Shown one piece after another: positions 43,959-53,467 of a stretch of DNA of 64,000 nucleotides. The notes under the pieces were generated by a model. That model saw only the letters and a list, made by a program, of their open reading frames with translations, was not told the DNA's origin and made no database searches. Position 1 is the stretch's first letter, and every line of letters starts with the position of its first letter. The stretch comes from Verrucomicrobiaceae bacterium UBA2429 (lineage in GTDB: Bacteria > Verrucomicrobiota > Verrucomicrobiia > Verrucomicrobiales > Verrucomicrobiaceae). Where the stretch lies: the NCBI GenBank assembly GCA_002343505.1, contig DDQZ01000078.1:57866-121865 (forward strand), read 5' to 3'. The position numbers and the translations under genes were made by a program.

Positions 43959-44504
43959 ATGAGCCGCAGTCTTCTGAAAAACTTCTTGCTTTCCTCCACC
44001 GCGCCGCGCGCGCATCCCACGGTTTTCACCGCGCCGGGAGCGGTCGTCCTCGGCGCGGTGGAGCTGGCCGAGGAGTCGAGCATTTGGTTTGGCAGCGTCC
44101 TGCGCGGCGACATCAACCGCATCGTCGTCGGCGCGCGCAGCAACGTGCAGGACGGCAGCGTGCTGCATGTCAGCGACGACCACCCCTGCGTGCTCGGGGC
44201 GCTCGTCACCGTGGGCCACCGCGCCGTGGTTCATGCCTGCGAAGTGGGGGATGAAACACTTGTGGGCATGGGCGCCATCATCCTCGACGGCGCGGTCATC
44301 GGCCCGCGCTGCATCATCGCCGCTGGCGCGCTCGTGCCGAAAGGCATGCGCGTGTCGGAAGGCAGCCTGGTCATGGGTTCCCCCGCGAGAGTGACGCGGC
44401 CCCTCACCCGGGAGGAGATGGACGCCAATACGCGCCTCGCCCGCAAATATGTGGAGCTGGCGCGCCGCTACCTCGGGCTGGATGCAAAGGAGCCTGAAGC
44501 ATAA
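43959..44504 (+). CDS. Gamma-class carbonic anhydrase family protein
   Basis: A 181-aa left-handed parallel beta-helix protein. Hexapeptide repeats start at APGAVVLGAVELAEESSIWFGSVLRGD; the gamma-CA/YrdA signature has VQDGSVLHVSDDHPCVLGALVTVGH and the zinc histidines lie in HVS, GHRAVVHACE. It may be a carbonic anhydrase or a YrdA-like protein of unconfirmed activity. Divergent from HU. Confidence 0.88.
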   Translation: MSRSLLKNFLLSSTAPRAHPTVFTAPGAVVLGAVELAEESSIWFGSVLRGDINRIVVGARSNVQDGSVLHVSDDHPCVLGALVTVGHRAVVHACEVGDETLVGMGAIILDGAVIGPRCIIAAGALVPKGMRVSEGSLVMGSPARVTRPLTREEMDANTRLARKYVELARRYLGLDAKEPEA

Positions 44505-44549
44505 ATTCACGGTCAGGGGGTTGCCTTTGCCCGGCGCGGAGTTTTAGTC

Positions 44550-45326
44550 ATGGCAGTCATGAACCGCGAAGTCATAGAAATCCAGGTGCGCGCCGTCCTC
44601 CCGCTGGAGGGCAGTTTTGCCGTGTTCCTCGGGAACGCGGACAAGACCTTCGTGATCTATGTGGACGAGAACGTGGGCACGGCCATCTCCATGTTCATGC
44701 GCGGAGTGCCTAAGGACCGCCCGCTCACGCACGATCTGCTGGGCTCTGTTCTCCAGGCTTTTGGCGCCAGGGTCGAGCGGGTCATCATCAATCATGTGCA
44801 GGGTGATGTTTTTCACGCGCGTCTGATTCTCTCCGCCGAGAATGAAATCCACCAGCGCAAAGTCGTCGAAATAGACGCGCGGCCCAGCGACAGCATCGCC
44901 ATGGCGGTGCAACAGGGCGCCCCGCTGTTCGTGGCGAGAAAGGTGCTGGATTCGGTGCAGGATGTCAGCGCCACCCTGGCGGAAATCGAAAAAAGCGGTG
45001 TCGAGCAAACCCTGCCGGGCGCAGCGTCCGAAGATGATGAATCCGGCCCGGAGGCAGAAGCCGAGACTGACGGCGACGGCGACGGCGACGGCGACGAAGA
45101 TGATGATGATGATGATGACGACGACGACGACGTTGATGATGATGATGATCTCGAAGAGATAGATCCCGACAGCCTCGACCTCGACGACTTGCTTGCTGAC
45201 AAGGACAGCGATGATGATGATGATGACGACGACGATGACGACAGCGGCGGCACCTACGACGACGGTTATCAAAACCTCGACGATGATGATGACGAGGGCG
45301 AGGAATGGAAAAAAGCGGACGGTTGA
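44550..45326 (+). CDS. Bifunctional nuclease (BFN/DUF151) domain protein with long poly-acidic tail
   Basis: A 258-aa protein. Residues 1 to about 150 form the BFN domain (MNREVIEIQVRAVLPLEG, FVIYVDENVGTAI, ARPSDSIAMAVQQGAPLFVA), a family with RNase/DNase activity reported in plants and found in many bacteria. The remaining 100 residues are almost only Asp, with Glu, Gly and Ser: two Asp-rich blocks separated by LEEIDPDSLDLDDLLADKDS, ending DEGEEWKKADG. The acidic tail probably mimics nucleic acid, binds cations or Lys-rich proteins. Encoded by a GAT/GAC trinucleotide array, so the tail length may vary. It ends 50 bases before fhs. Confidence 0.85.
   Translation: MAVMNREVIEIQVRAVLPLEGSFAVFLGNADKTFVIYVDENVGTAISMFMRGVPKDRPLTHDLLGSVLQAFGARVERVIINHVQGDVFHARLILSAENEIHQRKVVEIDARPSDSIAMAVQQGAPLFVARKVLDSVQDVSATLAEIEKSGVEQTLPGAASEDDESGPEAEAETDGDGDGDGDEDDDDDDDDDDDVDDDDDLEEIDPDSLDLDDLLADKDSDDDDDDDDDDDSGGTYDDGYQNLDDDDDEGEEWKKADG
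45070..45245 (+). repeat. GAC/GAT-rich microsatellite inside the BFN gene
   Basis: Tandem GACGGC hexamers (about 45069-45096) lead into runs of GAT and GAC triplets, interrupted by about 50 bases of less repetitive sequence, then a second GAT/GAC run (about 45208-45242). All lie in frame and encode Asp. Such tracts are prone to slippage in multiples of three bases. Confidence 0.85.
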
Positions 45327-45376
45327 GAAAACGCCTTTCCCCGGAGGGTCAGCCGTCCATTTTCCAACACCCCCGC

Positions 45377-46993
45377 ATGGTTCCTGACATCTCCACCGTC
45401 GCTCACAAACTCGGTTTGCCCGAGGTCCACCTGCAGCACCATGGCCGTGACAAGGCCAAGGTTTCCCTCAAAGCCCTCGAAGGGCGCTCCGCGCGCGGCA
45501 AGCTCATCCTCGTCTCCGCCATCACGCCCACCCCCGCCGGAGAAGGCAAGACCACCGTCTCCATCGGCCTCGCCCAGGGTCTCAAAAAAATCGGCAGAAG
45601 CGTCGCGCTAGCCCTCCGGCAGCCCTCCATGGGGCCGGTCTTCGGGCGCAAAGGCGGCGCCACCGGCGGCGGGCGCAGCACCATCCAGCCGGCGGAGTCC
45701 ATCAATCTCCACTTCACCGGCGACTTCCACGCCATCACCAGCGCGCACAACCTGCTCGCCGCCGTGATGGACAACCAGCTCTTCAACAAACAGACGCGCC
45801 TTTCCCCGGACGGCGTGCTGTGGAAGCGCGTGCTCGATGTCAACGACCGCGCCCTGCGCTCCCTGCGCACCTCCGCCGGCGGCCCCACCGAGCGCGCCAC
45901 CGGCTTTGACATCACCGCCGCCTCCGAGGTCATGGCCATCCTCTGCCTCAGCGAGTCCCTGGCCGACCTGCGCGCGCGGCTCGACCGCATCGTCATGGGC
46001 TTCACCGCTGATGGCGCTCCCGTCTTTGCCAAAGAGTGCCACGTCACCGGCGCCATGCTCGCCCTGCTGCGGGATGCCATGATGCCGAATCTTGTCCAGT
46101 CTGTCGAAGGCGTGCCCGCCTTTGTCCACGGCGGCCCGTTTGCCAACATCGCCCACGGCTGCAACTCCGTGCTCGCCACCCGCATGGCGCTGGCGCACGC
46201 CGACTTCGCTGTCACCGAGGCAGGCTTCGCCTTTGATCTCGGCGGGGAAAAATTCATGCACATCAAGTGCCGCCAGTCCGGCCTCAAACCCGAAGCCGTC
46301 ATCATCGTCGCCACCGTGCGCGCCCTGAAGATGCACGGAGGCACCACACTCGACAGCCTGGCGCAGCCCGACACCGCCGCCGTGGAGCGCGGGCTGGAAA
46401 ATCTCGACGCCCATCTCGACGCGGCGGCGCTGTTTCAACGTCCGGTCATCGTCGCATTGAACCGCTTCACTCACGACACCGCTTCCGAGCTTGATCTCGT
46501 GCGCCGGCACTGCCAGTCACGCGGCGTGCCCTGCGCCGTGGCGGATGTCTTCGGCAGCGGTGGAGAAGGCGCGGTGGCACTGGCAGAGACCGTCCTCGCC
46601 GCGCTGCCCGCCGAAAGCCAGCCTCTGCCCTTCCTCTATGCCGCCACCGATGACGTGGAGGCAAAGCTCAGCGTCATCGCCACCCAGATCTATGGCGCCG
46701 AGGGCGTCACTCTCACCGAAGAGGCCCGCGCCCGGCTCGCGCAGTTTGAAAAAGCCGGCCTCTCCCGCCTGCCCCTGTGCATGGCCAAAACGCAAAACTC
46801 CCTCTCCGACGACGCCAGGAAACAAGGCCGCCCGCGCGGTTTCACCCTCACCGTGCGCGACTTCGAAATCGCCAACGGCGCCGGCTTCCTCGTCGCCCTC
46901 ACCGGCGCCATGATGCGCATGCCCGCCCTGCCCAAAGTCCCCGCCGCCGAGCGCATCCAGGTCAGCCCGGACGGCGCCATCACAGGCATTTGA
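45377..46993 (+). CDS. fhs: Formate-tetrahydrofolate ligase
   Basis: Makes 10-formyl-THF from formate, THF and ATP in the cytoplasm, feeding purine and one-carbon metabolism. The 538-aa length fits (family about 555). Motifs: the ATP loop TPTPAGEGKTT, MGPVFGRKGGATGGG, ESINLHFTGDFHAIT, and VPAFVHGGPFANIAHGCNS, PGNKxA-like QGRPRGFTLTVRDFEI and the C-terminal TGAMMRMPALPK. The start at 45377 (MVPDISTVAHKLG) is used. It follows the BFN gene by 50 bases and may share its transcript. Confidence 0.96.
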   Translation: MVPDISTVAHKLGLPEVHLQHHGRDKAKVSLKALEGRSARGKLILVSAITPTPAGEGKTTVSIGLAQGLKKIGRSVALALRQPSMGPVFGRKGGATGGGRSTIQPAESINLHFTGDFHAITSAHNLLAAVMDNQLFNKQTRLSPDGVLWKRVLDVNDRALRSLRTSAGGPTERATGFDITAASEVMAILCLSESLADLRARLDRIVMGFTADGAPVFAKECHVTGAMLALLRDAMMPNLVQSVEGVPAFVHGGPFANIAHGCNSVLATRMALAHADFAVTEAGFAFDLGGEKFMHIKCRQSGLKPEAVIIVATVRALKMHGGTTLDSLAQPDTAAVERGLENLDAHLDAAALFQRPVIVALNRFTHDTASELDLVRRHCQSRGVPCAVADVFGSGGEGAVALAETVLAALPAESQPLPFLYAATDDVEAKLSVIATQIYGAEGVTLTEEARARLAQFEKAGLSRLPLCMAKTQNSLSDDARKQGRPRGFTLTVRDFEIANGAGFLVALTGAMMRMPALPKVPAAERIQVSPDGAITGI

Positions 46994-47140
46994 CGCTGGG
47001 GTCTGACGCTGGTGCCAGGCTTTAGCCGTCCGGCCAGCTCCCCCCGCAGCGAAGCCTCAATGCCGCCTGCAGGCTGCTTCGCTCCAGCCTTTCCGCAAAC
47101 ATCCGATTGCGCCCGCGCGGCTTCCGCTTACAGGCCGCGC

Positions 47141-48064
47141 GTGCAAAAAGCCTTCGTCCTCGGCGCGGGACTCGGCACGCGGCTGCGGCCGCTGACCGAC
47201 CAGCTCCCCAAGCCCCTCATTCCCGTTTTTCATCAGCCGCTCATCAGCCATGCCTTCGATCACCTGCTCGGCGCGGGCGTGGGTGAGTTCGTGGTGAACA
47301 CACACCATCTTCCTCACGCTTATGCCGGAGCTTTTCCAGAATCCATGCACCGGCGCGCGCCCATCCGCTTCCGTCATGAAAGCCCTGAGCGCCTGGAAAC
47401 GGCCGGAGGCATCGCCAATGTGCGCGACCTGCTAGGGGAAGATCCCTTCCTGGTCTATAATGGCGACATCCTCACCGACCTCCCTTTGCAGCGCCTGCTG
47501 GAGGAGCACAAAGCGAGCGGCAACCTCGTCACCCTTGCCTTGCGCAGTCACGGCCCCGCCTTGCACATCGCCCTGGATGAGGAGAGCGGCCTCGTCACCG
47601 ACATTCGCAACCTGCTCGGCACCGGCCAGCCGGGCAGCCTGCTGTTCACCGGCGTGTATGCCTGCCAGCCTGAGTTCCACCAGTGGCTCACGCCGGGGAA
47701 AGTAGAGTCCGTCATCCCTGTTTTCCTGCGCATGATCCAGGCCGGCGCGCGTCTCGGCGGCGTGGTCATTGATGAGGGCCGCTGGTGGGATCTGGGCAGC
47801 CGCGCCTCCTACCTGGAGGCGCACCGCGAGTTGCATGACTCCGGCAGCGGCCCCGCCATCCACCCGGAGGCCCGTGTCTCGCCGGACGCCGTTTTGACCG
47901 GGCTGAATGTCATCGGCCCCGGCGCCGTGGTCGAGTCAGGAGCCGTCCTGGAAAACTGCCTGCTCTGGCCTGACGCCCGCGTCACCGCCGGCGCGCGTCT
48001 TTCCCGCTGCATCGTCCGTCGCGGAATCCAGGCGCGCGGCAGCCACCAGGACGAGGATCTTTAA
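47141..48064 (+). CDS. Sugar-1-phosphate nucleotidyltransferase (MurU/GMP-like)
   Basis: A 307-aa enzyme that would make an NDP-sugar. The signature [22 protein letters not shown] lies at residues 8-29 and [12 protein letters not shown] supplies the catalytic Asp. The last third shows left-handed beta-helix hexapeptides ([21 protein letters not shown]), as in GDP-mannose pyrophosphorylase-like proteins. The GTG at 47141 ([10 protein letters not shown]) is the likely start since the region upstream has no similarity. Whether it uses mannose, GlcNAc, MurNAc or another sugar cannot be told; MurNAc recycling would fit the MurQ fusion at 61.6 kb. Confidence 0.83.
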   Translation: MQKAFVLGAGLGTRLRPLTDQLPKPLIPVFHQPLISHAFDHLLGAGVGEFVVNTHHLPHAYAGAFPESMHRRAPIRFRHESPERLETAGGIANVRDLLGEDPFLVYNGDILTDLPLQRLLEEHKASGNLVTLALRSHGPALHIALDEESGLVTDIRNLLGTGQPGSLLFTGVYACQPEFHQWLTPGKVESVIPVFLRMIQAGARLGGVVIDEGRWWDLGSRASYLEAHRELHDSGSGPAIHPEARVSPDAVLTGLNVIGPGAVVESGAVLENCLLWPDARVTAGARLSRCIVRRGIQARGSHQDEDL

Positions 48065-48198
48065 AGCCAGTTCCGCAACTCATTTGCGAAATCTGTGAAA
48101 TCTGCGGATGCCCCGCCGCCGTCCCGCCAAATTCCAGGTTGCCCGCCGCCAGCGCGGCGCGTAAGTCTCCGCCGAACCCCGTTTTACCCCCGCACGAC

Positions 48199-48732
48199 AT
48201 GGTCGCCCCCGCCGAAACTCACGCCGCCTACGACTCAAAGATCGAAGGCAACGTCGTTTTCACCAAGCTCGACTCCGCCATCAACTGGATGCGCAAGAAC
48301 TCCCTCTGGCCCATGCCCATGGGCCTGGCCTGCTGCGCCATCGAGATGATGGCCGCCGCGTGCAGCCGCTATGATTTGAGCCGCTTCGGCATGGAGGTCA
48401 TGCGCTTCTCCCCCCGCCAGGCGGATGTGATGATCGTCGCCGGCACCGTCACTTATAAAATGGCCCTCGCCGTGAAGCGCATCTGGGACCAGATGCCCGA
48501 GCCGAAGTGGTGCATCGCCATGGGCGCGTGCGCCTCCAGCGGCGGCATGTACCGCAGCTACGCGGTGCTCCAGGGCATTGACCAGCTCATCCCCGTGGAT
48601 GTGTACATCTCCGGCTGCCCGCCGCGTCCGGAGGCCCTGCTCGAAGGGCTCATGCGCCTCCAGCACAAGATCGAATCCGAGCACTCCCTGGTGGAGCAGA
48701 AAAAAGAACTGCTCGCCGAGATGGCCTCCTGA
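48199..48732 (+). CDS. nuoB: NADH-quinone oxidoreductase subunit B
   Basis: A 177-aa NuoB, the subunit with the N2 cluster of complex I. The cysteines are all present: Cys45-Cys46 ([10 protein letters not shown]), Cys111 (MGACASSGG) and Cys140 ([10 protein letters not shown]). The start at 48199 ([12 protein letters not shown]) is used. nuoA would normally precede it but is absent; nuoC follows after 35 bases. Confidence 0.97.
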   Translation: MVAPAETHAAYDSKIEGNVVFTKLDSAINWMRKNSLWPMPMGLACCAIEMMAAACSRYDLSRFGMEVMRFSPRQADVMIVAGTVTYKMALAVKRIWDQMPEPKWCIAMGACASSGGMYRSYAVLQGIDQLIPVDVYISGCPPRPEALLEGLMRLQHKIESEHSLVEQKKELLAEMAS

Positions 48733-48767
48733 TTTCCCACCCTCACCGCCTTCCCGCCCCCGCCCTC

Positions 48768-49337
48768 ATGAACGCCGCCCAAATGGCCGCCGCCCTCAAG
48801 GAAAAATTCGGCGACGCCGTGCTCTCCACCACGGAATTTCGCGGAGAGCACACCGTGCAGGTCGCCCTCGCCTCGCTCAAGCTCCTGCTGAAATACTGCC
48901 GGGACGAGATGAGCTTCGACTACCTCGTGGACATCTCCAGCCTCGACCACATGGAAGAGGAGCCGCGCTTCGAGATGGTCTATGAGCTGTACGGCTACGG
49001 CCACCTCCAGCACCTGCGCGTGAAGGCCAAAGTGGGGGAAAGCCAGGCCGTGCCCACCGTCTCCGACATCTGGGGCACCGCCGACTGGCATGAGCGCGAG
49101 GTGTGGGACATGATGGGCATACGCTTTGACGGCCACCCGGACCTGCGCCGCATCCTCATGTGGGAGGGCTACCCCTACTTCCCGCTGCGCAAGGAATTCC
49201 CCCTTGCCGGCAAGCCCAGTGACCTGCCCGAGGTCGGCTTCACCAAACCCGCCCCCATGGCCGACGGCCCCTTCGTCACCAGCGCCGGCGCGCCCGACAC
49301 CGTGGCGCGCGAGCCGCGCGCCAGGCGCGTGGGCTGA
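48768..49337 (+). CDS. nuoC: NADH-quinone oxidoreductase subunit C
   Basis: A 189-aa stand-alone NuoC (30-kDa subunit) of complex I's peripheral arm. The diagnostic block WHEREVWDMMGIRFDGHPDLRRILM is at about residues 105-129 (read in parts), followed by the usual EGYPYFPLRKEFPL. nuoD is expected next but the gene after it is convergent and unrelated, so the complex I operon is split here. Confidence 0.97.
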   Translation: MNAAQMAAALKEKFGDAVLSTTEFRGEHTVQVALASLKLLLKYCRDEMSFDYLVDISSLDHMEEEPRFEMVYELYGYGHLQHLRVKAKVGESQAVPTVSDIWGTADWHEREVWDMMGIRFDGHPDLRRILMWEGYPYFPLRKEFPLAGKPSDLPEVGFTKPAPMADGPFVTSAGAPDTVAREPRARRVG

Positions 49338-49342
49338 TCCGC

Positions 49343-50683
49343 CTACGCCACCCTGCCGTCCACATCCTCGCCTTCCGAGCGGGCGATAAGAACCGCGCCG
49401 ACCGTGTCGCCGAAGACGTTCACCGTGGTGCGCGCCATGTCGAGCGGGCGGTCAATGGTGAGGATGAGACCCAGGCTGGCCTTGATCATGTCCTCGGAAA
49501 AGCCGGCGTTTTGCATGATGATGATGATGGCCACAAGGCTCGCCGCCGGGATGCCAGCCACGCCGATGCTGGAGACCAGCGCCAGCAGGACGACGATGAA
49601 CTGCTGTGTCAAACTCAGGTCAATGCCCAGCACCTGAGCGGCGAAGACCACGACCACGCACTCATAGAGCGCGGTGCCGTTCATGTTCACCGTGGCGCCG
49701 AGCGGCACGACAAAGCTCGCCACCTTTTCGCTGACCTTCGAGTTCTCCATCAGGCTGCGCATGGTCACCGGAATGGTAGCGGTGGAGGACGCGGTGGAGA
49801 AGGACATCAAAAGCGGATCCTCCATGTTGCGAAAATGCGCGGCGGGTCTCACCCGGGCGATGAACCTCAGCACCAGCGGCATGATCACCAGCAGGTGAAA
49901 CAGCAGCGCGCCCGCCACTGTCAGCACATAGGGCACCAGATTTTGCAGCACTCCCAGGCCCACCGTGGCGATGGCCGGGATGACCAGGCAAAACACCGCG
50001 TAGGGCGTGAACTTCATGATCCAGGTGGTGATGAGGGTCATCACATCCGTGAGCTGGTTGAAAGTGTCCTGCAGGGCGCGCGGCGGCCCGCCGGGCACGA
50101 GCACCATCGCCACGGCGAAAAGAATGCTGAACATGATGATGGCGAGCAGATCCCCCTTCGCGCAGGCGTCTATCACATTGGTGGGCACGGCGCGGCGCAC
50201 GATGTCCACCAGAGAGGCGGTGCCGCCTTCCGCGTTTTTCATGATCTCGCCCACCTCGCCCGCCTCCTCGCTTTCCAGCGCCGCGTCCATGGCCGCGCGC
50301 AGGGTGGGGTTGGGCGCGCCGTCCACGAGGCCCGGCTGCACGAGGTTGACGAACATCAGGCCCACGCAAACCGCCACGAGGCTGCCAAAAAGATAATAGG
50401 CCCAGGTTTTCAATCCCATGCGCGCGAAACCGTCCAGAGATTTCAGCCCGGCGATGCCGCTGATGATGCTGGCCACCACCAGCGGCACGATGACCATTTT
50501 CAAAGCGCGCAAAAACAGGTCGGCGAAAAAGCGGCAGACTTCGATGATTTTGCCCGCCCATGCGGCCGGGTCTCCCTCCGCGGGGCTGACGAAGGGCTGG
50601 AGAACCACACCCGCGGCGGCGCCGGACACCAACGCGATGACAATCGGCCAGTGATGGCCGTGCGAGGATTTGCTGGAGGACAT
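49343..50683 (-). CDS. Dicarboxylate/amino acid:cation symporter (DAACS)
   Basis: A 446-aa membrane transporter with about eight helices and two hairpins. The family motifs are STASSTATIPVTM (serine-rich hairpin), VPLGATVNMNGTALYECV (NMDGT equivalent), and the ending IDRPLDMARTTVNVFGD. It should take up C4-dicarboxylates, glutamate or aspartate with Na+ or H+; specificity is not determinable. Start at 50683. The two-residue spacing to nuoC on the other strand is tight (5 bases). Confidence 0.94.
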   Translation of the reverse strand: MSSSKSSHGHHWPIVIALVSGAAAGVVLQPFVSPAEGDPAAWAGKIIEVCRFFADLFLRALKMVIVPLVVASIISGIAGLKSLDGFARMGLKTWAYYLFGSLVAVCVGLMFVNLVQPGLVDGAPNPTLRAAMDAALESEEAGEVGEIMKNAEGGTASLVDIVRRAVPTNVIDACAKGDLLAIIMFSILFAVAMVLVPGGPPRALQDTFNQLTDVMTLITTWIMKFTPYAVFCLVIPAIATVGLGVLQNLVPYVLTVAGALLFHLLVIMPLVLRFIARVRPAAHFRNMEDPLLMSFSTASSTATIPVTMRSLMENSKVSEKVASFVVPLGATVNMNGTALYECVVVVFAAQVLGIDLSLTQQFIVVLLALVSSIGVAGIPAASLVAIIIIMQNAGFSEDMIKASLGLILTIDRPLDMARTTVNVFGDTVGAVLIARSEGEDVDGRVA

Positions 50684-50730
50684 GGGCGCGTTTATGCCGC
50701 TTTTCCCCTCCTGCGGCAAGAGCCGAATAC

Positions 50731-51408
50731 TCAGTTTTGCACCGGCTTCTCCGGCATTTCCGCCGCCGCGCGCCCGCCGTAGAGGTCCATGACACGCCGG
50801 GCGATGATGTCAATGAGCGCGGGCTGCAGCGTGCGCGCGGCCACGTTGGAGACAGCCATGCCCGCCCAGACCATGGGCGATTTGTACTTCACCACCTGCC
50901 ACACTGGCAGGATGCGCTTGTACCATTTGCTGGCGGTCTGCACCGCGTCGTGCGTGGCGATCTTGTGGGTCATTTCCCAGGTCTTCAAAGCCGTGCTGGC
51001 GCTCACGTCCACAAGCCGCCCGATGGAGCGCGTCTCCAGAAAGTCCGACACATCCTGCGCCGCCAGTTGCACCGCGCGCGCGAACTCGCTCAGACCCGGA
51101 GCCAGCAGCGGGTCGGGATGCGCCGGGTGGTAGATGCGGGCGATCTCGCGCACCAGGCGCGGCACCTCCTCGAACAGGGGCGGCAGCCATTCCGGGTTCA
51201 CGCGTTTCTGCCAGCGCAGGCGGTTTTTGCACGCCTCCACGGCCTGGAGCGCCTCAAGGTCTTTGCCTGAGGCCGCCTCCTCCAGCCTCCTGGAGGCCGC
51301 GCGGCTGGCGGCCTTCACATCCGCCATGAAGCGCAGGGTCATCCAGAGCAGCCATGTGGCCGCCCCGCAGAGGAACCCCGCCGCGAATGTCAGGAGATAG
51401 GACAACAT
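50731..51408 (-). CDS. Membrane-anchored protein, unknown function
   Basis: A 225-aa protein with an N-terminal transmembrane helix (LLTFAAGFLCGAATWLLWMTLRF, about residues 4-26) followed by an amphipathic, mostly helical cytoplasmic domain rich in Ala, Arg and Leu. A later region (SASTALKTWEMTHKIATHD and SKWYKRILPVWQVVKYKSP) is more distinctive. I recognise no family. It starts 75 bases from the deaD stop and ends 47 bases from the DAACS start on the same strand, so it may be co-transcribed with one of them. Confidence 0.6.
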   Translation of the reverse strand: MLSYLLTFAAGFLCGAATWLLWMTLRFMADVKAASRAASRRLEEAASGKDLEALQAVEACKNRLRWQKRVNPEWLPPLFEEVPRLVREIARIYHPAHPDPLLAPGLSEFARAVQLAAQDVSDFLETRSIGRLVDVSASTALKTWEMTHKIATHDAVQTASKWYKRILPVWQVVKYKSPMVWAGMAVSNVAARTLQPALIDIIARRVMDLYGGRAAAEMPEKPVQN

Positions 51409-51482
51409 CCTGCGCCAACAAACGGGCGGGCGCGTGAAAACTCAACGCAAAGAATCCTCATGCGCTAGCGGCACGCGGGGCG

Positions 51483-53387
51483 TCAATCCTCAAAACGGCG
51501 CGGCTTGAAGCCTCCGGGTTTGCCGCCATAAGGCTTGCGGAAACCGCCGGGCTTGCCGCCACCGTATCCGCCGCCGCCTCCATAGCCACCGCCACCACCG
51601 CCGAAGGGACGGCGCGGAGGCCCTCCGAAAGGGCGGCGCGCGCGGTCGCCACCGGCGCCGGCGCCATCCTGGCGGTCGGCCACGTCCATGCGCACGGCGC
51701 GTCCGCGGAATTCGGCTCCGCCCACGCTTTCCATCACCGTCTGCACATGATCCTCGGGCACCTCGACGTAGCTGCATTTTTCGAACACATCAATGGTGCC
51801 GAGGCTGCCGCTCGGGATTTGCGAGGTGTTGTAGATCATGCCGGCGATGTCACCGGGACGCGCGTTGTCCATGCCGCCGACATTGATGAAAAGCCGCACC
51901 ATGCCGGAGCGCGGACCCTTCTGCACAAAGGAGCGCGAGCGCATCGGCGCGGGGCCGTAGTCGTCACGCGGTGGCACATCGGAGCGGGAGGGCCCCTCAT
52001 CCACCGGCGGACCGGACTCGCGCGGAGTGAACTCCTTGCGCGGCGCCTGTGCTTTCGCCGTCTGGCGGTCTTCGAGGATCTGCTCCGTCTCGCGCGAGGA
52101 CTCCTTCATCCAAAGGTCCAGCACGGCGCTTATGACATCCGTGGTTTCAAAACCGGCGTCGAGCAGGCGCTGCACCGTGTGCTCGTGCTTGGTGAACTCG
52201 CCGCCCTCCAGGGTGGCCTTGAGTTTTTCAAAGGTCTTGTCCACGCGCGTGGCCTCCACCTCCTCCTGCGAGGGCACTTTGGCGCGTGTGACCTTGGCAT
52301 TGGTGAAGCGCTGGATGCGCTGCATGAGATAAATCTCACGCCCCGCCACCAGGCTCACCGCGCTGCCCTTGCGCCCGGCGCGGCCCGTGCGGCCGATGCG
52401 GTGGACGTAGTCCTCGGTGTCGTAGGGCAGGTCGTAGTTCACGATCAGGTCCACGTCGTTCACATCCAGCCCGCGCGCGGCCACATCCGTGGCCACGAGG
52501 ACCTCGATGGTGCCGGTGCGGAAGTTTCGCATCACTCGGTCGCGCATCATTTGATTCAGGTCGCCATGCAGACGGTCGGCGGAGTAGCCGCGGCCCACGA
52601 GCGCGTCGGTGACATCATCCACGGCCTTTTTCGTGTTGGCGAAGACGATGGTCAGGCGCGGGCTGTCCATGTCCAGCACGCGGCAAAGCACCTCGGTCTT
52701 GCTGCGGCCCTGCACCTCGTAGTAGCGCTGCTCGATGGTCGGCACCGTCATCGCCTTCTGCTCGATGGTGATGGTGGCCGCGTCCTTCGTGTAGCGGTCA
52801 ATGAGCCGGCGGATGCGCGGGTCGAAGGTGGCGGAGAAAAAGATGGTCTGGCGCTCGGCGGGCACCGCCTCCATGAGGCGCTCGATCTCGTCGGCAAAAC
52901 CCATGTCGAGCATTTCATCCGCCTCGTCGAAGACGAGCGTCTGAAGGCTGTCGAGCTTCAAAGTGCCGCGGTCCACGAAGTCGAGGATGCGCCCCGGTGT
53001 GCCGACCACGATTTGCGAGCCGGCCTGGAGCGCGCGGATCTGGCGGTCATAGGAGGCGCCGCCATAGACCGGCGTGGCGCGCACGCCCTCCTTGAAAGAG
53101 GCCACTTTATGAATCTCCGCGCAGACCTGCATGGCCAGCTCGCGCGTGGGGCACATGACGAGCACCTGCACGGCGCGGTTGGCGGCGTCAATGCGCTGCA
53201 CGGCGGGCAGGCCGAAGGCGAGCGTTTTGCCCGAGCCGGTCTGGCTCTGGCCCACGACATCCCGCCCGGTGAGGGCCACGGGGATGGCTTGCGCCTGGAT
53301 GGGGGAGGGTTGTTCAAAGCCCTGGGCTTCGATGGCTTTGAGAAGCTCGGGCGTGAGGCCAAGCTCGGCGAATGTATGCTTTTCCAT
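51483..53387 (-). CDS. deaD: DEAD-box RNA helicase, DeaD/CsdA type
   Basis: A 634-aa cold-shock-type helicase. Core motifs: SQTGSGKT, PTREL, DEADEMLDMGF, SAT, VATDVAARGLD, HRIGRTGR. After about residue 440 comes a DbpA-like RNA-recognition domain (RLFINVGGMDNARPGDI, YVEVPEDHVQTVMESV) and a Gly-rich C-terminus (RRPFGGGGGGYGGGGGYGGGK-type, in parts). The ATG at 53387 (MEKHTFAELGLTPELL) gives the usual N-terminus. An inverted repeat upstream could shape the mRNA leader. Confidence 0.94.
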   Translation of the reverse strand: MEKHTFAELGLTPELLKAIEAQGFEQPSPIQAQAIPVALTGRDVVGQSQTGSGKTLAFGLPAVQRIDAANRAVQVLVMCPTRELAMQVCAEIHKVASFKEGVRATPVYGGASYDRQIRALQAGSQIVVGTPGRILDFVDRGTLKLDSLQTLVFDEADEMLDMGFADEIERLMEAVPAERQTIFFSATFDPRIRRLIDRYTKDAATITIEQKAMTVPTIEQRYYEVQGRSKTEVLCRVLDMDSPRLTIVFANTKKAVDDVTDALVGRGYSADRLHGDLNQMMRDRVMRNFRTGTIEVLVATDVAARGLDVNDVDLIVNYDLPYDTEDYVHRIGRTGRAGRKGSAVSLVAGREIYLMQRIQRFTNAKVTRAKVPSQEEVEATRVDKTFEKLKATLEGGEFTKHEHTVQRLLDAGFETTDVISAVLDLWMKESSRETEQILEDRQTAKAQAPRKEFTPRESGPPVDEGPSRSDVPPRDDYGPAPMRSRSFVQKGPRSGMVRLFINVGGMDNARPGDIAGMIYNTSQIPSGSLGTIDVFEKCSYVEVPEDHVQTVMESVGGAEFRGRAVRMDVADRQDGAGAGGDRARRPFGGPPRRPFGGGGGGYGGGGGYGGGKPGGFRKPYGGKPGGFKPRRFED

Positions 53388-53447
53388 GTCTGATTTACGA
53401 ACCGGCAGGTTGGCTTCCAAATAACGGGCAACCTGTCGCAGTAAAAG

Positions 53448-53467
53448 CGTCCCGCATGAGCGGGACG
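53448..53467. promoter_or_regulatory. Hairpin in the deaD upstream region
   Basis: CGTCCCGC-ATGA-GCGGGACG: perfect 8-bp stem and 4-base loop, 61 bases upstream of the deaD start. It could be an mRNA leader hairpin (deaD-type genes often have structured leaders) or an operator. No terminator-like T-tract. Confidence 0.5.

Noticed and set aside
45070..45245. GAT/GAC tract as a sequencing artefact
   Set aside because: The tract is in frame throughout, interrupted by non-repeat codons, and bounded by normal sequence.
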